NCBI GenBank assembly: GCA_026125925.1
Contig: JAHCKF010000048.1
Span: forward strand, 1-13,496
Source of the DNA: Pseudolabrys sp.
GTDB taxonomy: Bacteria; Pseudomonadota; Alphaproteobacteria; Rhizobiales; Xanthobacteraceae
Direction of reading: 5' to 3'
Length of the DNA stretch: 13,496 nucleotides
How positions within the stretch are numbered: position 1 is the stretch's first letter; every line of letters begins with the position of its first letter. A program made the translations under genes and the position numbers. The notes below the pieces were generated by a model, which did not search any database, was not told the origin of the DNA, and worked only from the letters and a program-made list of their open reading frames with translations. Positions 1 through 5,916 of this stretch are shown piece after piece.

Positions 1-290
1 GACAGGAACACCGTGTGGCCGTAGGTGGCGACGCCCTTGATCGCGAACAGCGCCACCGTGATGCCGCCGAGCACGAAGATGCCGGGCAGGTTGCGGTTGA
101 CGTAGGTCTCGTTGATGACGTTGCCGATCAGATAGGCGCTGAACGCGGTGCAGCCGGCGGAAACCGCCATCAGCACGAAGGCGGCCGCGTATTTGCGCCA
201 GTGCGACAGGCCCTGCTCGAGGAACAGCCGCCGGATCAGGTTCCGGGCGCTGTAGCGCGGGTCGTCGGCGAGGTCGGTCGGGTCGTTCAT
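1..290 (-). CDS. ABC transporter permease/ATPase (MsbA-like), N-terminal fragment
   Basis: Only the first 96 codons are in the window; the gene runs off the left edge. Translating the minus strand from the ATG at 288-290 gives a charged, proline-containing N-terminus (MNDPTDLADDPRYSARN), then two hydrophobic stretches at about residues 34-55 and 69-84 with a polar loop between them. This is the usual start of the transmembrane half of an exporter in which permease and ATPase are fused. The segment GVATYGHTVFL at the end matches the second membrane helix region of MsbA-type half transporters. The nucleotide-binding motifs lie outside the window. MsbA flips lipid A-core across the inner membrane, and the place next to LPS core genes fits that job, but an ordinary multidrug or lipid exporter cannot be excluded. 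It lies 74 bp downstream of galE on the same strand. An AGAGGG ribosome binding site ends about 4 nt before the ATG and sits inside a hairpin (291-320). Confidence 0.75.
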   Translation of the reverse strand, partial: MNDPTDLADDPRYSARNLIRRLFLEQGLSHWRKYAAAFVLMAVSAGCTAFSAYLIGNVINETYVNRNLPGIFVLGGITVALFAIKGVATYGHTVFL

Positions 291-320
291 GCGCCCTCTG
301 TCGGGCATCGCCCGGGGCGC
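291..320 (-). promoter_or_regulatory. Hairpin over the ribosome binding site of the ABC exporter gene
   Basis: GCGCCC (291-296) pairs perfectly with GGGCGC (315-320). Inside it, CGGGC (302-306) pairs with GCCCG (310-314) around a 3-nt loop, leaving a 5-nt bulge (297-301). In the minus-strand transcript the structure ends directly at the ATG, so the purine-rich Shine-Dalgarno (AGAGGG) lies partly in the bulge and partly in the outer stem. It could limit translation of the exporter, or it could act as a partial terminator after galE; there is no T-tract, so a classical terminator is less likely. Confidence 0.4.
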
Positions 321-364
321 GTCAAGATGGCCGGATTACGCGCTGTTTATGACGAAACGCCGCT

Positions 365-1372
365 TCAGGCGCGGTCGCCCTGCGCCCGAGCCGTATTGGC
401 CTGCAATCGCTTCTCCCACGCCAACGCATGGGTGACGATGGTGTCGAGGTCCTGGAACTGCGGATGCCACGGCAGCGCCTTGCGGATGCGCTCGACATTG
501 GCGACCAGCGCCGCCGGATCGCCCGGACGGCGGCCTTCGATCTCCACAGGGAAATCGTGGCCGGCGGCGCGGCGCACGGCATCGATGACTTCGAGCACGG
601 AGGCGCCGCGGCCATAGCCGCAATTGAAGGTGGCGCTGGCGCCGCCGCGGCGCAGGTGGCCGAGTGCCGCGGAATGCGCGCGCGCCAGATCCGTCACGTG
701 GATATAATCGCGGATACAGGTGCCGTCCGGCGTCGGGTAATCGGTGCCGTAGATGGCCATCTTCTCCCGCTTGCCGACCGCGGTTTCGCAAGCGACCTTG
801 ATCAGATGCGTGGCGGCTGGCGTCGCCTGGCCGGTGCGGCCGCGCGGATCGGCGCCGGCGACGTTGAAATAGCGCAGGATGACGAAGCGCAGGCCGTAAG
901 CCTTGCCGGCGTCATGCAACATGATTTCCGACATCAGCTTCGACGTGCCGTAGGGCGAAATCGGATGCGTCACCGCGTTTTCGCCGACCGGCGTTTCTTC
1001 GGCGTTGCCGTAGACGGCGGCGGTCGAGGAGAAGATCATCTGCCGTACGCCGGTCTCGATCGCCGCATCGACGAGCGTGCAGGTATTCAACGTGTTGTTG
1101 CGATAGTAGCTCAGCGGATCGCGCACCGAGTCCGGCACCACGACGGATGCTGCAAAATGGATAATGGCGGTGACGCCGTGCTGCTCGATGGTTTTCTTGA
1201 CCAGGTCGCGATCGCCGGTCGAGCCGGCGACGAAAGGCACGGTGGCCGGGAATAGGTAGCGGAAACCGGTCGACAGATTGTCGAGCACGACGACCGGCTC
1301 GCCGGCGTCGACCAGTTCATGAACCATGTGGCTGCCGATATAGCCGGCGCCGCCTGTCACCAGAATTGTCAT
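365..1372 (-). CDS. galE: UDP-glucose 4-epimerase GalE
   Basis: GalE interconverts UDP-glucose and UDP-galactose in the cytoplasm with bound NAD+, supplying galactose for LPS and exopolysaccharide. The 335-residue protein has the usual family length. An N-terminal Rossmann motif GGAGYIGS (residues 7-14) is followed by the adenosine-ribose binding D31-N-L. The short-chain dehydrogenase centre is visible as SSTAAVYG (115-122) and Y141-G-T-S-K145, giving the catalytic Ser/Tyr/Lys set. RYFNVAGA and a C-terminal GRRPGDPAALVA segment are typical for nucleotide-sugar epimerases. The start at 1372 is preferred because [10 protein letters not shown] matches the family N-terminus; the frame stays open to an ATG at 1411, which would add 13 residues unlike the family. 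It is transcribed away from waaC and towards the ABC exporter gene. A related 4-epimerase acting on GlcNAc or uronic acid forms is possible, but the sequence is closest to classical GalE. Confidence 0.93.
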   Translation of the reverse strand: MTILVTGGAGYIGSHMVHELVDAGEPVVVLDNLSTGFRYLFPATVPFVAGSTGDRDLVKKTIEQHGVTAIIHFAASVVVPDSVRDPLSYYRNNTLNTCTLVDAAIETGVRQMIFSSTAAVYGNAEETPVGENAVTHPISPYGTSKLMSEIMLHDAGKAYGLRFVILRYFNVAGADPRGRTGQATPAATHLIKVACETAVGKREKMAIYGTDYPTPDGTCIRDYIHVTDLARAHSAALGHLRRGGASATFNCGYGRGASVLEVIDAVRRAAGHDFPVEIEGRRPGDPAALVANVERIRKALPWHPQFQDLDTIVTHALAWEKRLQANTARAQGDRA

Positions 1373-1546
1373 GATGGCCCCCGAGGTGCGATTAACTTCC
1401 TTAAAGGACAATCATGAAAAAGAGGGGCTGCAAGTTCGACTCAAATGCCCGTAATCGCCGTCATTGTTAACGCGCGGTAACCGGGCTATGAGGCCCGTTA
1501 ACGCTTTGGGCGAGCATTTTGGGGCGCGCCCGCGCCGGAATGGACG
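1373..1546. promoter_or_regulatory. Divergent control region between galE and waaC
   Basis: This 174-bp stretch separates the start codons of galE and waaC and is noticeably richer in A/T than the flanking genes. It holds two copies of GTTAACGC at 1466-1473 and 1497-1504, exactly 31 bp apart. An imperfect hairpin (AACCGGGC 1479-1486 with GCCCGTT 1493-1499, one bulged C) lies between them. An 11-bp dyad TCCTTAAAGGA sits at 1398-1408, and a GACTC (GANTC type, the CcrM methylation site of alphaproteobacteria) at 1438-1442. It must contain promoters for both directions; I could only suggest one for waaC. Confidence 0.6.
1464..1492 (+). promoter_or_regulatory. Candidate sigma-70-type promoter for waaC
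   Basis: TTGTTA (1464-1469) and TATGAG (1487-1492) are separated by 17 bp, the optimal spacing, and match the -35 and -10 consensus in 4 of 6 positions each. Initiation would fall near 1499, leaving a leader of about 48 nt before the waaC ATG. The two GTTAACGC copies would overlap the -35 box and the initiation region, where a repressor could bind. The match is modest and could be chance. Confidence 0.3.
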
Positions 1547-2497
1547 ATGCGGGAAATTCTTTTCATCAAGACCTCGTCGCTCGGCGATGTGATCCATCAT
1601 CTGCCGGCGGTGACGGACGCGCGCCGTGCTCTGCCGGGCGCGCAGATTTCCTGGGTGGTGGAAGAGGCCTTCGCGCCGCTGGCCCGCCTGCATCCCGGCG
1701 TCGACGACGTCATTCCGGTCGCGTCGCGGCGCTGGCGCAAGGCGCTGTGGTTGCCGCAGACCTGGCGCGAAATCCGGCAAAGCTACGCGGCGCTTCGCCT
1801 GCATCGCTATGACGTTGTGATCGACACGCAGGGTCTCTTGCGCACCGGCGCCATTGCCCGCGCCGCGCGCGGTGAGCGCCACGGCTACGATCGCGCCAGC
1901 ATACGCGAGCCGCTGGCGACCTTGTTCTACGACGTGCGTCACGCGGTGAGCCGCGACCTGCATGCGGTGGAGCGCAATCGCCGCCTGACCGCGCTGGCGC
2001 TCGGTTACGAGATCAGCGGCTCGCCGGATTACAATCTGTCGCGGGCGCGGTTGTCGGCGCCGGCCAAGCCTTATGTCGTCCTGCTGCATGCGACGGCGCA
2101 GGCGAAGAAGGAGTGGCCTGTGGAGCGCTGGATCGCGCTCGGCCGTTCGCTGACGCAGGCGGATCTGTCAGTGGTGCTGCCGTGGGGCACCGAGGCCGAG
2201 CGCAAACGCAGCGAGACGATTGCGGCTGGCGTGCCCGGTGCGCGCGTGCCGGCGCGCGAACCGCTCGATCAGGTGGCGCGGCTGATTGCCGGCGCGCGCT
2301 GTGTCGTTGGCGTCGATACAGGGCTGTTGCATCTCGCCGCGGCATTGACCGTGCCGCTGGTTGCCATATTCGCGGGCAGCCAGCCGCGGCTCACCGGGCC
2401 GGTCGGCTCCGGACCGATCGCCGTGCTCGGCGCCAATGGCGCGCCGCCGGACGTGGACGCGGTGAAGGCGGCTGTTGCAAGGTTGATCGCCTCGTAA
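1547..2497 (+). CDS. waaC: Lipopolysaccharide heptosyltransferase I (WaaC/RfaC)
   Basis: WaaC transfers the first L-glycero-D-manno-heptose from ADP-heptose to Kdo2-lipid A on the cytoplasmic face of the inner membrane. The protein has 316 residues, close to E. coli WaaC (about 320), and has the GT9/GT-B layout. The N-terminus reads FIKTSSLGDVIHHLPA (residues 6-21), the WaaC signature with the catalytic aspartate at D14. The linker carries HATAQAKKEWPVERW, equivalent to the HATxxxxKxWP segment of WaaC. The C-terminal nucleotide-sugar site is VDTGLLHLAAAL, starting at residue 256. The ATG at 1547 is chosen because the family motif begins six residues later; GGAATGGA just upstream can serve as ribosome binding site. 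It is a single plus-strand gene between two minus-strand units. Its stop codon overlaps the first copy of a 12-bp tandem repeat. Confidence 0.93.
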   Translation: MREILFIKTSSLGDVIHHLPAVTDARRALPGAQISWVVEEAFAPLARLHPGVDDVIPVASRRWRKALWLPQTWREIRQSYAALRLHRYDVVIDTQGLLRTGAIARAARGERHGYDRASIREPLATLFYDVRHAVSRDLHAVERNRRLTALALGYEISGSPDYNLSRARLSAPAKPYVVLLHATAQAKKEWPVERWIALGRSLTQADLSVVLPWGTEAERKRSETIAAGVPGARVPAREPLDQVARLIAGARCVVGVDTGLLHLAAALTVPLVAIFAGSQPRLTGPVGSGPIAVLGANGAPPDVDAVKAAVARLIAS

Positions 2498-2520
2498 TTG
2501 CGATGCCGGTAATTGCGATG
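2494..2520. repeat. Tandem 12-bp direct repeat at the waaC stop codon
   Basis: GTAATTGCGATG occurs at 2494-2505 and again at 2509-2520, separated by 3 bp, so the period is 15 bp. The first copy contains the TAA stop of waaC (2495-2497). It abuts the left end of the hairpin-rich intergenic repeat and may mark its insertion or a small tandem duplication. Confidence 0.75.
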
Positions 2521-2606
2521 TCATGGCCGGGCTTGACCCGGCCATCCCGTTTAGGGGCGCAGTGCCCACCTAAGCGGGATGCCCGGCACAAGGCCGGGCA
2601 TGACGG
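2521..2606. repeat. REP-like intergenic element with three nested hairpins, possible bidirectional terminator
   Basis: The element fills most of the gap between the converging waaC and kdsD genes. The left hairpin is a perfect 9-bp stem, ATGGCCGGG (2523-2531) with CCCGGCCAT (2537-2545), around a 5-nt loop. The right hairpin is a second perfect 9-bp stem, ATGCCCGGC (2579-2587) with GCCGGGCAT (2593-2601), also with a 5-nt loop. Between them CATCCCGTTTAGG (2543-2555) pairs with CCTAAGCGGGATG (2569-2581) apart from one G-T position, so the three stems are mutually alternative or can form a cruciform-like fold. Conceptual translations give PGLTRPSR and KAGHDG on one strand and MPGLVPGI and KPGHD on the other, a signature I recognise from dispersed intergenic repeats of Bradyrhizobiaceae and relatives. 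Its place between two 3' ends suggests transcript-end formation; that role is inferred. Confidence 0.75.
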
Positions 2607-2642
2607 AGAGAGAGGCAATCGTGCGGAGCGGAGCGCTATGAA

Positions 2643-3647
2643 CTACGCCGCGCCGGCGCGCAGCAGGTCGTGGACGTGGATGATGCCGACCGGTTTGCCG
2701 GCTTCGACCACGAACAGCGCGGTGACCTTGGTGGCGTTCAGCAGTTCGAGCGTTTCGCTCATCAACTGGTCCGGCCGCACGGTCTTCGGCGACTTCGTCA
2801 TGACGGCATCGACGCTGGCGTCGAGGAGGTCGTTGCGCATGTGACGGCGCAGGTCGCCGTCGGTGATGATGCCGGTGAGCCTGCCCGCCGCATCGGTGAT
2901 GCCGACGCAGCCGAAGCCCTTGGCAGTCATGTTGACGAGCGCTTCCGACATCTTCGTGCCGAGCGCCGCCAGCGGTACGGCGTCGCCCTTGTGCATGAAC
3001 TCGCCGACGGTCTTGAGCTGCGCGCCGAGCTTGCCGCCGGGATGCAGGTGGCCGAAGTCGATGGCGGTGAAGCCGTGGCTCTCGAGCAGCGCGATCGCCA
3101 GCGCATCGCCGAGCGCGAGCTGCATCAGTGCCGAGGTGGTCGGCGCCAGATTGTGCGGGCAGGCTTCGCGCGCCTGCGGCAGCGTCAGCGCGACGTCGGC
3201 CGCTTTCGCCAGAGTTGAATCGGCGTTGGCAGTGAGCGCGATGAGGCCGATGTCGTGGCGGCGCGAATAGTCGATGAGGTTCTTCAGTTCGGCAGTCTCG
3301 CCCGACCACGACAGCGCCAGGATCACATCGTGCTTGGTGATCATGCCGAGATCGCCGTGGCTGGCTTCGGCCGGATGCACGAAGGAAGCAGGCGTGCCGG
3401 TGGAGGCAAAGGTGGAAGCGATCTTGTTGCCGATGTGCCCCGACTTGCCCATGCCGGTGACGATGACGCGGCCGCTCGCCGCCTTGATCAGGTCGATGGC
3501 GGCGGCAAACGGCGCGCCGAGGCCGTCGCGCAGGCTGGCGGCCAGCGCATCGATGCCGGAGCCTTCGGCCTCGAGCGTGCGCAGCGCGCTGTCGATGGCG
3601 GCTTGCGACTGCTCGCTGCGCTTGTCGGCGGCCTGGGGCTTGGCCAT
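2643..3647 (-). CDS. kdsD: D-arabinose 5-phosphate isomerase KdsD (SIS plus two CBS domains)
   Basis: KdsD converts ribulose 5-phosphate to arabinose 5-phosphate, the precursor of Kdo for the inner core. The protein has 334 residues (E. coli KdsD about 328). An N-terminal SIS domain (about 40-180) contains VTGMGKSGHIGNKIASTFAS (63-82, K68), the HPAEASHGDLGM segment (from H91), SWSGET (113-118, E117) and EACPHNLAPTTS (151-162). DFGHLHPGGKLG (197-208, H202) closes the active site region. Two CBS domains follow, with ITDGDLRRHM (261-270) and GIIHVHDLL (321-329). K68, H91, E117 and H202 appear to match the catalytic residues described for the E. coli enzyme. Start 3647 is chosen because GGAAG lies 9-12 nt upstream; the frame extends to 3686 but adds non-family residues. 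It lies 76 bp downstream of waaF on the same strand, probably cotranscribed. GutQ is the paralogue; the LPS context favours KdsD. Confidence 0.93.
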   Translation of the reverse strand: MAKPQAADKRSEQSQAAIDSALRTLEAEGSGIDALAASLRDGLGAPFAAAIDLIKAASGRVIVTGMGKSGHIGNKIASTFASTGTPASFVHPAEASHGDLGMITKHDVILALSWSGETAELKNLIDYSRRHDIGLIALTANADSTLAKAADVALTLPQAREACPHNLAPTTSALMQLALGDALAIALLESHGFTAIDFGHLHPGGKLGAQLKTVGEFMHKGDAVPLAALGTKMSEALVNMTAKGFGCVGITDAAGRLTGIITDGDLRRHMRNDLLDASVDAVMTKSPKTVRPDQLMSETLELLNATKVTALFVVEAGKPVGIIHVHDLLRAGAA

Positions 3648-3723
3648 GGGTGAACTTCCTTCCACGGGCGGGTCCTTACCTAGCACGGAACGCCAGGGCC
3701 GTCAGGGACGCGCCGGCTCTGCG

Positions 3724-4779
3724 TTAACGCGTTGATTCGCCGTCGGAAAGGGCTTTTCGGACGGCGGCGAGGACGCTGTCCACAGAAACCCCCGCGGTGG
3801 ACCGATGGGCGACCGCCTCGTTGCCCATCAGCCGGGCCTTCTGGCGGGCCTCCTCGTCGCCCGGCGGCTCGAGAATCGCCGCCACCGGGTTAAGCGGCTT
3901 CCAGTGCCAGGGGCTGGTTGGGCCGAAAATGGCGACAGTCGGCGTGCCGATGGCCGCCGAGACGTGCATCAGGCCGGAATCGTTGGTCACCGAGACGGCC
4001 GCGCCGGCCAGCGCCAGCACGGCATTGCGCAGGTCGGTCCCCGTCAGGTCGCGGACGCGGGGCCCAGCAGTCTCCGCGATCAGCCGTGCCGTGGCGGTTT
4101 CCGCAGGGCCGCCCAGCACCCAGACCGAGGCGCCGTCCGCCGTCAGGGCCTTGGCCAGGGCGGCATAGGATTCGGGCGGCCAGGCCTTGCCGGCGCCGAC
4201 CGCGCCCGGGGACACCGTGACGATCGGTCCTGGTTCGGCGGCGAGGCCGCGCAGGTCCTTCCAGCGCGCCAGTTCGTCCGCGGGCACCCCGAGCTCGGGC
4301 AGGGGCCATTCGGGCGGCAGTTTGGCGCCCTTCGGCAGCGCCAACGCCCCCATCTGGTCGATCATGCGCGGCAATTTCAGTTCGCCCCAGCGCATATCGT
4401 TGATGAGGCCGAAGCGGGCTTCCCCGGCAAAACCAGTACGGATCGGAATTCCTGCCAGCGCCGGCGCCAAGCCAGCCTTCCACTTGCGCGACATGATCAG
4501 CGCCTGGCCGTAGCCATTGCGGCGCAGGCGGGCGGCCAGGTCGCGCTGGATCGCCCAGCCGAGCCTTTTGCGCGGCTGGTCGGACACCACCGCCCGACGC
4601 ACGCCCGGCATGTAGTCGGCCAGCGGCGCGCAGAGCGTCGAGGACACCATGTCCACCGGCCGGTTGGGGGCTTCCGCCTTCAGGAGGCGGACCACCGAAT
4701 GGACCCGCACGAAGTCGCCGATCCAGACGAAGGGGACGATCAGGACCGGGCGGTCGGGATGGGCGGGGTCGATGGTCAT
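3724..4779 (-). CDS. waaF: Lipopolysaccharide heptosyltransferase II (WaaF/RfaF)
   Basis: WaaF adds the second heptose to the inner core, using ADP-heptose and the WaaC product. From the ATG at 4779 it is 351 residues, the usual size. The GT9 N-terminal motif is VLIVPFVWIGDFVRVHSVV (12-30) with catalytic D22, corresponding to the PSWVGD of E. coli WaaF. The C-terminal half carries SPGAVGAGKAWPPESYAAL (from about 190), VLGGPAE, and the sugar-nucleotide site TNDSGLMHVSAAIGTPTVAI (265-284, D267), then FGPTSPWHW. The start is uncertain: 4779 gives the family-like N-terminus but only a poor ribosome binding site, while an in-frame ATG at 4824, preceded by GGAAACGG, would add 15 residues. It reads divergently from hldD and towards kdsD. 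The TAA stop lies inside a perfect 10-bp palindrome GCGTTAACGC (3721-3730). Confidence 0.9.
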   Translation of the reverse strand: MTIDPAHPDRPVLIVPFVWIGDFVRVHSVVRLLKAEAPNRPVDMVSSTLCAPLADYMPGVRRAVVSDQPRKRLGWAIQRDLAARLRRNGYGQALIMSRKWKAGLAPALAGIPIRTGFAGEARFGLINDMRWGELKLPRMIDQMGALALPKGAKLPPEWPLPELGVPADELARWKDLRGLAAEPGPIVTVSPGAVGAGKAWPPESYAALAKALTADGASVWVLGGPAETATARLIAETAGPRVRDLTGTDLRNAVLALAGAAVSVTNDSGLMHVSAAIGTPTVAIFGPTSPWHWKPLNPVAAILEPPGDEEARQKARLMGNEAVAHRSTAGVSVDSVLAAVRKALSDGESTR

Positions 4780-4923
4780 GCGCTGTGGCGTTAGCCTTGG
4801 CCGCGCGGCACTGTCCAGCGGCATTTTTTACCGTTTCCAGAGGCATTTGGCCCCGATCCGGCCGGTCCATTTGCGACTCCGCCCGGACTGGGGCAAAGGA
4901 TGGCCTCCAGCGGGGTCGTGTGT
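4780..4923. promoter_or_regulatory. Divergent control region between waaF and hldD
   Basis: This 144-bp gap separates the start codons of waaF (minus) and hldD (plus), so it should hold promoters for the kdsD-waaF unit and for the long hldD operon. I see no convincing -35/-10 pair. It includes a T-run near 4826-4830, a CCGGCCGG palindrome around 4858-4865 and one GACTC (GANTC type) at 4875-4879. If waaF starts at 4824 the region shrinks to 99 bp. Confidence 0.45.
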
Positions 4924-5916
4924 ATGATTTTGGTTACCGGCGGAGCCGGCTTCATCGGATCGAACATCGTGGCCAGCCTCAATGAGGCGGGGCGGACCGA
5001 CGTCGTGGTCAACGACGTCCTCGGTTCCGATGCCAAATGGCGTAATCTCGCCAAGCGCCAGATCGCCGATTTCGTGCCGCCGGCCGACCTCGGCAGATGG
5101 CTCGATGGCCGCAAGCTCGAGGCCGTGATCCACATGGGCGCGATCTCCTCGACCACCGCGACCGACGGCGACGCGGTGATGGAGAACAACTTCCGTCTGT
5201 CGCTGCGCCTGCTCGACTGGTGCACGCAGAGCGGCACGCCTTTCGTCTACGCCTCCTCGGCCGCGACTTATGGCGACCGTGACGCCAATTTCATCGACGA
5301 CTGGTCGCTCGAGGAACTGCGCAAGCTGCGGCCGATGAATTTGTACGGCTGGTCGAAGCATCTGTTCGACCTCGCGCTGGTCGATCGCGTCGTGAAGAAG
5401 GAAAAGCTGCCGCCGCGCTGGGTGGGGCTGAAGTTCTTCAACGTCTACGGACCGAACGAATATCACAAGGGCGCGATGGCCAGCGTGCTGTCCAAGCTGT
5501 TCGACAGCGCCAAGGCCGGCGCGCCGGTGAAGCTGTTCAAGTCGCATCGCGATGGCATCGCCGACGGCGACCAGCGGCGCGACTTCATCTATGTCGATGA
5601 CGTCATCTCGGTGGTGCGCTGGGCGCTCGATGGCTCGGGCAAGAACGATAGCAAGAACGGCATCTTCAATGTCGGCACCGGCAAGGCGGAAAGCTTCCGC
5701 GACATGATCGTCGCCATGTTCAAGGCGATGGGCGCCAAGCCGAATATCGAATACATCGACATGCCGATCTCGATCCGCGACCAGTATCAGTATTTCACGC
5801 AAGCCGATGTCGGCAATCTTCGCCGTGCCGGCTACAATGCCGGCTTCACGCCGCTCGACAAGGCGGTCGCGCAATACGTGACCGGCTATCTCGATCAGGC
5901 CGACAGGTATCGGTGA
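4924..5916 (+). CDS. hldD: ADP-L-glycero-D-manno-heptose 6-epimerase HldD
   Basis: HldD epimerises ADP-D-glycero-D-manno-heptose at C6 to the L-glycero form used by the heptosyltransferases. The 330-residue protein starts with the Rossmann motif [23 protein letters not shown] (111-118) and Y141-G-W-S-K145 give the extended SDR catalytic residues, and [25 protein letters not shown] and [11 protein letters not shown] are characteristic of HldD rather than GalE. E. coli HldD is about 310 residues, so this version has slightly longer loops. The ATG at 4924 is chosen because the motif begins there; an in-frame ATG at 4900 would add eight residues (MASSGVVC) not seen in the family. It is the first gene of a six-gene plus-strand run. 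Its TGA shares one base with the ATG of hldE (TGATG), which suggests translational coupling of the two ADP-heptose enzymes. Confidence 0.94.
   Translation: MILVTGGAGFIGSNIVASLNEAGRTDVVVNDVLGSDAKWRNLAKRQIADFVPPADLGRWLDGRKLEAVIHMGAISSTTATDGDAVMENNFRLSLRLLDWCTQSGTPFVYASSAATYGDRDANFIDDWSLEELRKLRPMNLYGWSKHLFDLALVDRVVKKEKLPPRWVGLKFFNVYGPNEYHKGAMASVLSKLFDSAKAGAPVKLFKSHRDGIADGDQRRDFIYVDDVISVVRWALDGSGKNDSKNGIFNVGTGKAESFRDMIVAMFKAMGAKPNIEYIDMPISIRDQYQYFTQADVGNLRRAGYNAGFTPLDKAVAQYVTGYLDQADRYR

Noticed and set aside
1373..1411. A 13-residue N-terminal extension of GalE from the ATG at 1411
   Set aside because: The NAD-binding motif of GalE begins directly after the internal methionine at 1372, as in the family; the extension falls in the control region.
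1388..1481. CtrA-type boxes (TTAA-N7-TTAA) in the galE/waaC gap
   Set aside because: TTAA pairs at 1392-1404 are spaced by 5, not 7, and the TTAA at 1467 is followed at N7 by TAAC rather than TTAA, so neither fits the consensus.
2391..2618. Small proteins encoded by the REP-like element on either strand
   Set aside because: The peptides recur with repeat copies in this bacterial group and follow from the palindromic DNA; no ribosome binding site or domain supports them.
4828..5874. Long minus-strand open frame opposite hldD (about 348 codons)
   Set aside because: It is a shadow of high-GC coding DNA: the translation is rich in Arg, Ala, His and Asp without family motifs, while hldD has complete motifs on the other strand.
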